A stretch of DNA of 43,867 bases from Oscillospiraceae bacterium (GTDB taxonomy: Bacteria > Bacillota > Clostridia > Oscillospirales > Acutalibacteraceae). The DNA is taken from contig CADBQU010000008.1 of NCBI GenBank assembly GCA_902796905.1, forward strand, positions 1 to 43,867, read 5' to 3'. Shown here in pieces: positions 33,141 to 41,162 of the stretch (positions are counted from its first letter, which is position 1; each line of letters begins with the position of its first letter). The position numbers were made by a program, and so were the translations under genes. A model generated the notes under the pieces. It was not told where the DNA came from. It ran no database searches and worked only from the letters and a program-made list of their open reading frames with translations.

Positions 33141-33203
33141 AAAACCTTTTTAGGCAAAGCCTAAAAAACAACTAAAGTTGTTAAAGCCTTCGGCTTTGGT
33201 TTT
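33141..33203. repeat. Cloverleaf repeat unit A (copy 2)
   Basis: Outer AAAACC (33141-33146)/GGTTTT (33198-33203) with arms TTTTAGGC-AAA-GCCTAAAA (about 33148-33166), AACAAC-TAAA-GTTGTT (33167-33182) and AAAGCC-TTC-GGCTTT (33183-33197). Reverse complement of unit A copy 1 apart from a few bases. In element orientation the loop of the AGGC arm reads TTT here and AAA in copy 1, as if that arm had flipped. Confidence 0.85.
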
Positions 33204-33267
33204 ATAATATAATATTTGCTTTATTAAGCAAACGAATAAATAATAATTTGCAGGGGAATTGAATATT

Positions 33268-33774
33268 ATGGGAGGATTCAGCGTTGTAGTTCTTATGAGT
33301 ATATTATCATTTATATACTTATTCTTTATTGCTGTATTTGCGGGAGTTGTATTGTATACTATAATAAGCTATATCTTTCAAGGCATTGCAATTATGTGTA
33401 TGAGTAAAAATATGGGATATAAATATCCTTTTACGGCTTGGATACCTTTTTATAATAAATATTTATTGGGAAAAATAGCAGGCAATAAAATAATGGGAGT
33501 AATATCGGGTGTTTTGTCGTTAATATCGGTTTGCTTGGGTATTTATTTTTTTATTCATAAAAATTCAGAAATACTTATATTTGCTGCTATAGTAATTTGT
33601 TTAATAATTACTTTTATAACAGATACAATAATAGCGCACGGAATATATAAAAGTCATATAAAAAAATGCGGAGATATATTAACAGTATTTAACATTTTAT
33701 CTTTAGGATTATTAAGACCCATCTTTCTTTTTATAATAAGGAATAAACAGAAAAAAGTTTTTGTTGAGCAATAA
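33268..33774 (+). CDS. Small multi-pass membrane protein of unknown function
   Basis: 168 residues from ATG 33268, chosen because AGGGGAA lies at a normal distance; a TTG at 33259 sits too close to it. Four to five hydrophobic segments: about 3-45, 68-92, 95-118 and 138-160. The loop after the first segment, MGYKYPFTAWIPFYNKYLLG, resembles a conserved PFxAWIPxYNxYLLGKIAG signature common to small uncharacterised Firmicutes membrane proteins (DUF5684-like, from memory and uncertain). The C-terminus is basic (NKQKKVF). It is alone between the repeat gap and a bidirectional terminator. Confidence 0.7.
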   Translation: MGGFSVVVLMSILSFIYLFFIAVFAGVVLYTIISYIFQGIAIMCMSKNMGYKYPFTAWIPFYNKYLLGKIAGNKIMGVISGVLSLISVCLGIYFFIHKNSEILIFAAIVICLIITFITDTIIAHGIYKSHIKKCGDILTVFNILSLGLLRPIFLFIIRNKQKKVFVEQ

Positions 33775-33812
33775 AACGGTTATAATTTTGTATTTAGTTA
33801 AATAAAAAAGAT

Positions 33813-33848
33813 AAAACCCAAACAGTATGTTCGTTTGGGTTTTATTTT
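33813..33848. terminator. Bidirectional terminator between convergent genes
   Basis: Hairpin AAAACCCAAAC/GTTTGGGTTTT (33813-33844) with A and T tracts on both sides, placed between the membrane-protein gene (plus) and the lysR-type gene (minus). Confidence 0.88.
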
Positions 33849-33875
33849 TTTGTTTATATCCGTAATTATTTATTT

Positions 33876-34757
33876 TTATTTTGCAATAATATTCCAAAAA
33901 AGCTCCGAGGTTTCGGGTATAAACGTTTTGGATTTTGTTACCAAAGCGATTTTTGAAGTTAGCAAAGAACTGTCTATTTCGCATTTTATAAAATTTTCGG
34001 GTAAATTTTTAGGCAGGGCAGAAGGGTGCATTATTCCTACCCCTATTTTTTCTAAGGTTAAAGAAAGCGTCATTCGGGCGTCGTCGTTAATACATTTAAA
34101 GTTAGGCGTTATGCCGTTGGCTTCAAAAGCCGATTCCAAAACTTTTTGCCAGCGGCGGTATATAATAAGCGGCAGCTTGGATAAATGGGAAAAATCAATA
34201 TTATAAAAACCGTTATTTGATTGTTTTATACTTTTAAAAAACTTTTTTTCTCCCACGGCAAACATTTTTTCGGTTTTTAGGTATTTAATATTTAAATCGG
34301 AAGCCGAAAAAGGAGTTCTTATTATGGCAATATCTATTTCACGGTTTTTAATTTTTTCCAACAGTTCGTATGTATTGCCTTCGGAAATAAGTATAATAAC
34401 ATCGGGATATTTCAAAGTGTATTTTTTAATAAGTTCGTTAAAAAAAGTTCCCTGAACAGAAGAAATAATGCCTATTTTTAATGTTCCAGCAACGCCGCTT
34501 TTAAAAAGTTTCATTTCTTCGGCGGTGTTGGTTAAAAGTCCCAATATTTCCAAAGAACGCGTATACATTTTTTCTCCGGCTTCGGTTAAATGCAACAGTC
34601 TTCCTTCGCGTCTGAAAAGCTTAACGCCCAATTCGCTCTCCAACATGTGCAGCTGCATAGTAAGCGGAGGCTGAGTCATATTAAGTTTTTTTGCGGCGGC
34701 CGTAACCGTTTTTTCTTCTACAACGGTTGTAAAATATTTTAACTGCTTTAAATCCAT
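33876..34757 (-). CDS. LysR-family transcriptional regulator
   Basis: 293 residues from ATG 34757 with CGGAG about 8 nt upstream. Classic N-terminal winged HTH: MDLKQLKYFTTVVEEKTVTAAA then KKLNMTQPPLTMQLHMLE (about 1-40) and ELGVKLFRREGRLLHLTEAG. The effector-binding domain starts near 90 (LKIGIISSVQGTFFNELIKK). It diverges from the second ABC-exporter operon across a 300-bp gap containing repeat E6 and a 19-bp palindrome, so exporter control is a reasonable guess. Effector unknown. Confidence 0.93.
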   Translation of the reverse strand: MDLKQLKYFTTVVEEKTVTAAAKKLNMTQPPLTMQLHMLESELGVKLFRREGRLLHLTEAGEKMYTRSLEILGLLTNTAEEMKLFKSGVAGTLKIGIISSVQGTFFNELIKKYTLKYPDVIILISEGNTYELLEKIKNREIDIAIIRTPFSASDLNIKYLKTEKMFAVGEKKFFKSIKQSNNGFYNIDFSHLSKLPLIIYRRWQKVLESAFEANGITPNFKCINDDARMTLSLTLEKIGVGIMHPSALPKNLPENFIKCEIDSSLLTSKIALVTKSKTFIPETSELFWNIIAK

Positions 34758-34900
34758 AACCAACTCCGAAAAATATTAATTTTGTTTTTGTACGGTTTTT
34801 ACTATCTATATATTTTTTATATAATTATAGCATAAATTATATATTTTACAAGAGCATTTATAAGTATTATAATATTAAAAGCAATATGTAGGGTTAAAAA

Positions 34901-34984
34901 GGTTTTGCAACAAACCTTTGGTTTGTTAAATGCCGAAATATTTTCGGCGTTTAAAAGGCTTTGCCTTTTGCAAAACCGTAAATA
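34901..34984. repeat. Three-armed cloverleaf inverted repeat E6
   Basis: The outer stem GGTTTTGCA (34901-34909) pairs with TGCAAAACC (34969-34977). Arms: ACAAACC-TTT-GGTTTGT (34910-34926), TAAATGCCGAAA-TAT-TTTCGGCGTTTA with one G-T pair (34927-34953), AAAAGGC-TTT-GCCTTTT (34953-34969). The right border is CCGTAAATA (34976-34984). It lies in the LysR/exporter divergent gap. Confidence 0.8.
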
Positions 34985-34988
34985 AAAA

Positions 34989-35030
34989 ATATTAATTTAA
35001 AAACCACTTTAGCGGTTTTTAAATTAATAT
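34989..35030. promoter_or_regulatory. 19-bp palindrome upstream of the second ABC exporter
   Basis: Arms 34989-35007 (starting ATATTAATTTAAAAACC) and 35012-35030 match with one mismatch around a 4-nt loop TTTA. It ends 31 bp before the exporter ATG. No T-run follows, so an operator or leader hairpin is more likely than a terminator. Confidence 0.5.
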
Positions 35031-35061
35031 GTTATGTATATAATAATTAAGAGGTTTTTTA

Positions 35062-36825
35062 ATGAAATATTTATTGGGTTATTTAAAAAAATATAAAAAA
35101 GAAAGCATTTTGGCGCCGGTATTTAAAATGTTAGAGGCCTGTTTTGACCTTATAGTTCCGCTTATAGTTGCCGATATTATAAATAAGGGAATTAAGAATT
35201 CCGACACCGGATATATAATTACAAGATTTTTTATTTTGCTGGCTATGGCTGTATTGGGCTTGTTAAGCAGTTTTGTGGCGCAGTATTTTGCCGCAAAGGC
35301 TTCTATAGGTACCGCTACAAAATTAAGGCACGATATGCTTGAAAAAATACAGTCTTTAAGCTTAACCGAACTTGATACAATAGGTAATTCTACGCTTATA
35401 ACCCGTATGACCAGCGATATTAACCAGGTTCAAAACGGACTTAATATGTTTTTAAGGTTATTTATGAGAAGTCCTTTTATAGTTTTCGGCTCTATGATTT
35501 TGGCTTTTACAATAAATGCCGAATTGGCATTTATATTTGTTTTTGCAATAATAATACTTTTTATAATAGTTTTCGGGATTATGAAAATTACTGCGCCGAT
35601 GTATAAAAATGTTCAGCAAAATTTAGATAACGTTACAGAAGTAACCGATGAAGATTTAAACGGCGTAAGGGTTATAAGAGCTTTTTCCAGAGAAAAAAGC
35701 CAAATACAAAAATTTAATTTTGTAAATAAAAATTTACTTAATTCTCAGTTAAAAGTGGGAAGAGCGGCAGCTTTTATGAATCCGCTTACTTATGTGGTTA
35801 TTAATACGGCTGTTATTTTAATTCTTTGGATGGGCTCGGATAAAATAAATTTCGGAGTATTAATGCCGGGTAATATTATAGCGCTTATAAATTATATTTC
35901 TCAAATTTTGGTGGAGCTTGTAAAGCTTGCAAACCTAATTACGCAATTGGGCAGGTCTGCCGCCGGTATGAATCGAATAGGGCAAATATTTGATATGCAA
36001 AGTTCTATGGAATATAAATCCGCCGATGAAATTTTAAATAATAACGGTAACGGCAATGTTTTAAATAATTTAAATACGGCTGTGGAATTTAATGATGTTA
36101 GCTTTAAATATAAAAAAAGCGGCGCAAACTCTTTAAGCAATATTTCGTTTTCGGCTTTAAAAGGACAAACCGTAGGAATTATAGGCGGAACAGGCAGCGG
36201 AAAAACCACGCTGGTCAATTTAATTTTAAGACTTTACGACGCCACAGACGGAAACATTTTAATAAACAGAATTCCCATAAAAGAAATACCTAAAAAAGAT
36301 TTGCAAAAAACGGTTTCGGTAGTGCCGCAAAAACCGCAGCTTTTTAAAGGCACGGTTAAAAGCAATTTGCTTATAGGTAATAAAAACGCCGGCGAAGAGC
36401 AAATGTGGCAGGCGTTAAAAGCAGCCGAAGCAGAAGATTTTATAATTGAAAAGCAAATGGGGCTAAACTTAAATATAGAACAAAACGGCGCTAATTTATC
36501 GGGCGGACAAAAACAAAGGTTAACCATAGCAAGAGCCCTGCTTGCAGATTCCGAAATATTAATTTTAGACGACAGTCTTTCGGCTTTGGATTTTGCTACC
36601 GATGCCGCAATAAGAAAAAATCTTGCAAATTTGCAAAACAAAAAAACCGTATTTATGATAAGCCAAAGGGCAGGCTCTATAGCTTACGCCGATTTGATTT
36701 TGGTTTTGGATGACGGAAAGATTGTAGGTAAAGGAACCCACGGCGAATTGATTAAACAATGCGAAATTTACCGCGAAATATACGAAAGTCAGTTAAAAGG
36801 AGGCAGTATTAATGGAAAAGAATAA
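35062..36825 (+). CDS. ABC exporter subunit with degenerate ATPase site (second pair, partner 1)
   Basis: 587 residues: six membrane helices (about 10-300), then a nucleotide-binding domain. Walker A GGTGSGKTT is near 375, the signature LSGGQKQR near 478, and Walker B reads LILDDSLSALD with Asp replacing the catalytic Glu; the H-loop is ISQRAGS, lacking His. These are the marks of the non-hydrolytic half of a heterodimeric type IV exporter, as in the pair at 21.0-24.8 kb. ATG 35062 has AAGAGG upstream. Its 3' end overlaps the partner gene by 14 nt. LysR control is possible from the divergent neighbour. Confidence 0.93.
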   Translation: MKYLLGYLKKYKKESILAPVFKMLEACFDLIVPLIVADIINKGIKNSDTGYIITRFFILLAMAVLGLLSSFVAQYFAAKASIGTATKLRHDMLEKIQSLSLTELDTIGNSTLITRMTSDINQVQNGLNMFLRLFMRSPFIVFGSMILAFTINAELAFIFVFAIIILFIIVFGIMKITAPMYKNVQQNLDNVTEVTDEDLNGVRVIRAFSREKSQIQKFNFVNKNLLNSQLKVGRAAAFMNPLTYVVINTAVILILWMGSDKINFGVLMPGNIIALINYISQILVELVKLANLITQLGRSAAGMNRIGQIFDMQSSMEYKSADEILNNNGNGNVLNNLNTAVEFNDVSFKYKKSGANSLSNISFSALKGQTVGIIGGTGSGKTTLVNLILRLYDATDGNILINRIPIKEIPKKDLQKTVSVVPQKPQLFKGTVKSNLLIGNKNAGEEQMWQALKAAEAEDFIIEKQMGLNLNIEQNGANLSGGQKQRLTIARALLADSEILILDDSLSALDFATDAAIRKNLANLQNKKTVFMISQRAGSIAYADLILVLDDGKIVGKGTHGELIKQCEIYREIYESQLKGGSINGKE

Positions 36826-38644
36826 AAGCAATAAAAAAACCGCAAAAAAAAATAATACTGCTTCATATAAAAAAACAAGTAAAAAATACAGTAAAAAAGC
36901 CGAAAATATAAAAAGTATTTTGGACTTAATTAAACCCTACGGCTTTTTGGTTTGGGTAAGCATATTTTTAGCGGTAATTAATACGGCGGCAGCTTTGCTT
37001 ATTCCTATTTTTACAGGTAAGGCCATAGATTATATGATAGGCAAAGGTAACGTTGATTTTTATGTTGTTTTAAGTAAAATAGCAATTATTGCCGCAATAG
37101 CCGTAATCTCGGCTGCGGCGCAGTATTTTATGGCTTTATGCAACAATAAAATAACGTTTTGCATTTGCAGAGATTTAAGAGAAAAAGTAAGCGAGAAATT
37201 TCAAAATTTACCGGTGTCGTATTTTGACAGTCATCCTTCGGGAGATATAATAAGCAGAATGATAAACGATATAGATACTTTTTCCGACGGTTTATTAATG
37301 GGTTTTACACAGCTTTTTACCGGTATTATTACAATTATATCCATAATAGGCATAATGTTTTATTTAAACGCCGTAATAGCTTTGGCGGTATTGCTGCTAA
37401 CCCCTATTTCTTTTTTTGCAACAAAATTTATAGCCGGCAAAACACAAAAATATTTTATGAGTCAGGCTATGATAAGAGGGGATGAAACTGCGCTTATAAA
37501 TGAACTTGTGGCAGGAAAAACCGTTTTAAAAGTTTTCGGAGCGGAGGATAAAAGTTTAAAGGAATTTGATAAAATAAACGATAAATTGGGTAAAGCTTCT
37601 TTAAAAGCTGTGTTTTATTCAAGCCTTGCCAATCCTACAACCAGGCTTATTAATAACTTGGTTTATGCCGTAATAGCGCTTATAGGCGCTGTTTTTGCGG
37701 TTGCCGGCAGCATAACAGTAGGCGGGTTAAGCATATTTTTAAGCTATGCCGGTCAGTATGCAAAACCGTTTAACGAAATAAGCGGAGTGGTTACGGAATT
37801 TCAAAACGCCATAACCTGTGTGCAAAGAGTTTTTTACATTTTAAACGAAAAAGACCAACCCAAAGAAGAAATAAACAAAGAATATAACTTTAACAGTAAA
37901 AATATTTCGGGCGAAGTGGCTTTTAATAATGTAAACTTTGGCTACAGTAAAGATAAACCGTTAATTAAAGATTTAAATTTTAAAGCGTTGGCAGGGCAAA
38001 GGATAGCTGTAGTAGGTCCTACCGGCTGCGGAAAAACCACGCTTATAAATTTGCTTATGAGATTTTACGATGTAAACAGCGGCAATATAACCGTAGACGG
38101 TGCGGATATTAATAAAATAAGCCGTAAGGATTTGCGTTCCTGTTACGGTATGGTATTGCAGGATACATGGCTTTGCAACGGAACTATTAAAGAAAATATA
38201 TCGTACGGTGTTTTAAACGCTGCGGATGAAGAAATTATTGCTGCGGCCAAAGCCGCCCACGCACATTCGTTTATTAAGCGTTTGCCAAACGGTTACGAAA
38301 CGGTTATAACCGGAAACGGAGAAAGCTTATCCGCCGGACAGCGTCAACTTTTGTGTATAGCAAGAGCCATGCTTAAACTTCCGCCCATGCTTATATTGGA
38401 TGAAGCTACGTCTAATATTGATACCCGAACCGAAATGAAAATACAAGACGCTTTTGCAACCATGATGAAAGGCAGAACTTCTTTTATAGTGGCACACAGA
38501 TTGTCTACCGTAAAAGAGGCCGACGTTATACTTGTAATGAAAAACGGCAGCGTTATAGAACAGGGAACGCACACCGAATTAATAAATAAAAACGGGTTTT
38601 ACGCAAAACTGTATAACAGTCAGTTTGAAAATCAAAAGATTTAA
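36812..38644 (+). CDS. ABC exporter subunit with canonical ATPase site (second pair, partner 2)
   Basis: 610 residues: a very Lys/Asn/Ser-rich N-terminal tail (1-35), six membrane helices (about 45-345), then a nucleotide-binding domain. Walker A GPTGCGKTT is near 400, the signature is the variant LSAGQRQL near 505, and Walker B LILDEATSNID keeps the Glu; the H-loop is VAHRLST. It supplies the hydrolytic site for partner 1. The 14-nt overlap with the upstream gene and AAAGGAGG before its ATG indicate coupled translation. Substrate unknown. Confidence 0.93.
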   Translation: MEKNKSNKKTAKKNNTASYKKTSKKYSKKAENIKSILDLIKPYGFLVWVSIFLAVINTAAALLIPIFTGKAIDYMIGKGNVDFYVVLSKIAIIAAIAVISAAAQYFMALCNNKITFCICRDLREKVSEKFQNLPVSYFDSHPSGDIISRMINDIDTFSDGLLMGFTQLFTGIITIISIIGIMFYLNAVIALAVLLLTPISFFATKFIAGKTQKYFMSQAMIRGDETALINELVAGKTVLKVFGAEDKSLKEFDKINDKLGKASLKAVFYSSLANPTTRLINNLVYAVIALIGAVFAVAGSITVGGLSIFLSYAGQYAKPFNEISGVVTEFQNAITCVQRVFYILNEKDQPKEEINKEYNFNSKNISGEVAFNNVNFGYSKDKPLIKDLNFKALAGQRIAVVGPTGCGKTTLINLLMRFYDVNSGNITVDGADINKISRKDLRSCYGMVLQDTWLCNGTIKENISYGVLNAADEEIIAAAKAAHAHSFIKRLPNGYETVITGNGESLSAGQRQLLCIARAMLKLPPMLILDEATSNIDTRTEMKIQDAFATMMKGRTSFIVAHRLSTVKEADVILVMKNGSVIEQGTHTELINKNGFYAKLYNSQFENQKI

Positions 38645-38786
38645 AAATGCGGGCTGTTTTGTTAATACAATTATTATTGCGTAATTTAAAAAATATGTTT
38701 TGATTTGCACTTTTAAATTCGCTTTAATGTGTTGAAAAACAAAAATGTCTGTGCTATTATTAAAAAGCTGAAAGCAGTTTTAAATT

Positions 38787-38828
38787 TTATACTTTATAAT
38801 TTATACTATATGACTTATACTTTATGAT
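38787..38828. repeat. Three tandem 14-bp AT repeats upstream of kup
   Basis: TTATACTTTATAAT, TTATACTATATGAC and TTATACTTTATGAT stand head to tail, about 75 bp before the kup ATG. Each holds a TATACT -10-like word. The rest of the 38645-38903 gap is AT-rich, with no riboswitch recognised. Confidence 0.6.
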
Positions 38829-38903
38829 TTTTTATAAGTTATATGGTTGTATTTTATAATTTTTTTACTTATATTTTAAAATTTAAAAGGTAAGTGAAGT
38901 TTA

Positions 38904-40937
38904 ATGAAAAGCGCTTTGGGACGAAATAAAAAATCTGTTATTTCTCCGGCTATGATGCTTGTAACTTTAGGCATCGTTTACGGCGATATAGGCACTTCGC
39001 CTATGTATGTGCTTAAATCTATTATAGAGGGCAACGGCGGATTGGCTACCGTAAGTCAAGACCTTATAATAGGTTCGTTATCGTTAATTATTTGGACGGT
39101 TACGCTTTTAACCACAATAAAGTATGTTGTAATTGCAATGCGTGCGGATAACCACGGAGAGGGCGGTATATTTTCGCTTTTCAGTTTGGTAAAAAAATAC
39201 GGTAAATATTTGGTTATTCCGGCTATGTTAGGCGGTGCTTCGCTTTTGGCGGACGGCATTTTAACGCCGGCCGTTACCATTACCACTGCTATAGAAGGTT
39301 TAAGAAGTATTCCCGGCGGAAGTTCGGTATTTTTCGGCGACCAAAGCAAAGTAATAATTATAACATTAGCCATAATTTCTCTTTTGTTTTTAAGCCAAAG
39401 GGCAGGCACCGAAAAAATAGGTAGGGCTTTCGGACCGGTTATGTTAACCTGGTTTTTATTTTTAGCTACTGCCGGCGTTTATAATATGAGCGGCAATTTA
39501 TACGTTTTAAAAGCGCTTAATCCCGTGTATGCCGTAAAGGTTTTGTTTAGCGATTATAACAAAGAGGGATTTATGATTTTAGGCAGTGTATTTTTAGCGG
39601 CTACCGGAGCCGAGGCACTGTATTCGGATATGGGCCATGTAGGAAGAGGCAATATTTATGTAAGCTGGCCTTTTGTAAAAATTTGTCTTATATTAAATTA
39701 TTTGGGTCAGGGAGCCTGGCTTATAAGCAACAGCAATAACAGCAGCCTTGCTAAAATAAACGATTTAAATCCTTTCTTTTTAATGTTGCCTGCAAACATA
39801 AGACCGTTTGCGGTTCTTTTGGGAGCTTTAGCTGCCATAATAGCTTCGCAGGCTCTTATAAGCGGTTCGTTCTCTTTGGTATCCGAAGCCATACGTTTGG
39901 ACCTTATGCCGCATATGCAAATTATTTATCCTTCTAAAACCAAAGGGCAGCTGTATATACCGCTTGTAAATATTATAATGTGGATTGGCTGTTGCTTTGT
40001 TGTATTGCATTTTAAAACCGGTGCCAGAATGGAAGCCGCATATGGCTTGGCTATTACCGTTACAATGCTTATGACTACATTTTTACTTACGGTTTATCTT
40101 GCAAAGCTTAAAAATAATATTATTGCGGCGTCGTTTGTTGCAATAGTTTTTTCGGCTATAGAAATAATCTTCTTTATATCAAGCTTAGGTAAATTCTTTA
40201 AAGGCGGTTATTTGGCGGCTATTATTGCAATATGCTTATTTGTAATTATGCTTTCGTGGAAAGTAGGTACGGAAGTAGAACGCAAACAAAGCGTAAAGCT
40301 AAAAATAAGAGATTATATTCCTGTTTTAAAAAAGCTTAAAAATGATGAATCGGTTCCTAAACTTTGGGAGAATATAGTTTTTATAACCAACGAAAAAAAC
40401 CCGGAAAAAATAGACAGAGATATTTTATACTCTATTTTAGATAAGGGCCCTAAGCGTGCAAATGCTTATTGGTTTGTTAATATAAACGTTACGGACGATC
40501 CCTATACTTCAAACTACAAAGTTGAATCTTACGGAACGGATTTTATTTTTCACATAACCGTTAATTTAGGATTTAAACGCCAACAAAGAATTAATGTTTG
40601 CTTAAGAAGTATAATTTCCGATTTAACGGCTTCGGGAGATTTGCCGCATTCCGATAATGTTTATTCTATTTATCCCGAAACCACTTCCGGAAGCTTTAAA
40701 TTTTTTATGTTAAGAAAAACCTTTGTTCCCGGCAGTGATATTTCCTCTGCTCAAAAATTGGCAATATATTTAAAATATAAAATAAGCAACTTTATAGGTT
40801 CGCCTTCTAAATGGTACGGACTTGAAAATTCTAATGTTGTTATAGAATATGTGCCGCTGTTAGTTCAGGAAAAGCCGATGGACCCGTTCAAACGCAGCAA
40901 AAGCCGTAAAAAACAAGATTTAAATAAAAATGCGTAA
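38904..40937 (+). CDS. kup: KUP-family potassium uptake transporter
   Basis: 677 residues. The start of the transport domain is diagnostic: MLVTLGIVYGDIGTSPMYVLK (about 17-37), then the NHGEGGIFSLF loop near 82, ADGILTPAVTITTAIEGL near 117 and GAEALYSDMGHVG near 235. About 12 membrane helices run to about 450; the cytosolic C-terminal domain follows and contains the typical FITNEKNPEKIDRD-type and HITVNLGFKRQQRINVCL stretches. The family imports K+ with H+. ATG 38904 has AAAAGGTAAGTGA upstream. Of interest beside the K+-dependent PPase in the same window; no c-di-AMP riboswitch is seen upstream. Confidence 0.95.
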   Translation: MKSALGRNKKSVISPAMMLVTLGIVYGDIGTSPMYVLKSIIEGNGGLATVSQDLIIGSLSLIIWTVTLLTTIKYVVIAMRADNHGEGGIFSLFSLVKKYGKYLVIPAMLGGASLLADGILTPAVTITTAIEGLRSIPGGSSVFFGDQSKVIIITLAIISLLFLSQRAGTEKIGRAFGPVMLTWFLFLATAGVYNMSGNLYVLKALNPVYAVKVLFSDYNKEGFMILGSVFLAATGAEALYSDMGHVGRGNIYVSWPFVKICLILNYLGQGAWLISNSNNSSLAKINDLNPFFLMLPANIRPFAVLLGALAAIIASQALISGSFSLVSEAIRLDLMPHMQIIYPSKTKGQLYIPLVNIIMWIGCCFVVLHFKTGARMEAAYGLAITVTMLMTTFLLTVYLAKLKNNIIAASFVAIVFSAIEIIFFISSLGKFFKGGYLAAIIAICLFVIMLSWKVGTEVERKQSVKLKIRDYIPVLKKLKNDESVPKLWENIVFITNEKNPEKIDRDILYSILDKGPKRANAYWFVNINVTDDPYTSNYKVESYGTDFIFHITVNLGFKRQQRINVCLRSIISDLTASGDLPHSDNVYSIYPETTSGSFKFFMLRKTFVPGSDISSAQKLAIYLKYKISNFIGSPSKWYGLENSNVVIEYVPLLVQEKPMDPFKRSKSRKKQDLNKNA

Positions 40938-40965
40938 ATAAAAAACACGGAGCATAAATTTAACC

Positions 40966-41018
40966 CAAACGGTAACGCCTTTAACTTTTTGGTTTTTGGT
41001 TTTACCGTTTGTTTTTTT
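40966..41018 (+). terminator. Likely terminator of kup
   Basis: The 10-bp stem CAAACGGTAA/TTACCGTTTG with a 26-nt loop, followed by TTTTTTTATTTTT, 29 nt after the stop. Confidence 0.7.
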
Positions 41019-41078
41019 ATTTTTGCTTTTGATTTTTATTTCAACTTATTATTTTATCAATATTTATAAAGGTTGCAA

Positions 41079-41162
41079 ACGGCGTTTTGCAAACCGCAAA
41101 GCGGTTTAAAAGCCAAAGGCTTTTGCGGCTTTGCCGCGGCAAAACGCCGTAAGCCGTAAATA
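41079..41162. repeat. Three-armed cloverleaf inverted repeat E7 (perfect)
   Basis: A perfect 12-bp outer stem ACGGCGTTTTGC (41079-41090)/GCAAAACGCCGT (41139-41150) encloses three perfect triloop arms with no spacers: AAACCGC-AAA-GCGGTTT (41091-41107), AAAAGCC-AAA-GGCTTTT (41108-41124) and GCGGC-TTT-GCCGC (41125-41137). The right border is CCGTAAATA (41154-41162), and ATATTTA (41060-41066)/TAAATAT (41157-41163) could extend the outer pairing. The remaining gap to yebC is a ~90-bp pyrimidine-rich tract. Confidence 0.85.

Noticed and set aside
38645..38903. c-di-AMP (ydaO/yuaA) or other riboswitch before kup
   Set aside because: No GC-containing conserved core; the gap is nearly all A/T with short tandem repeats.
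41079..41150. A tRNA gene
   Set aside because: Cloverleaf shape and size are tRNA-like, but there are no D-loop or T-loop consensus bases, no 7-nt anticodon loop, and all arms end in triloops.
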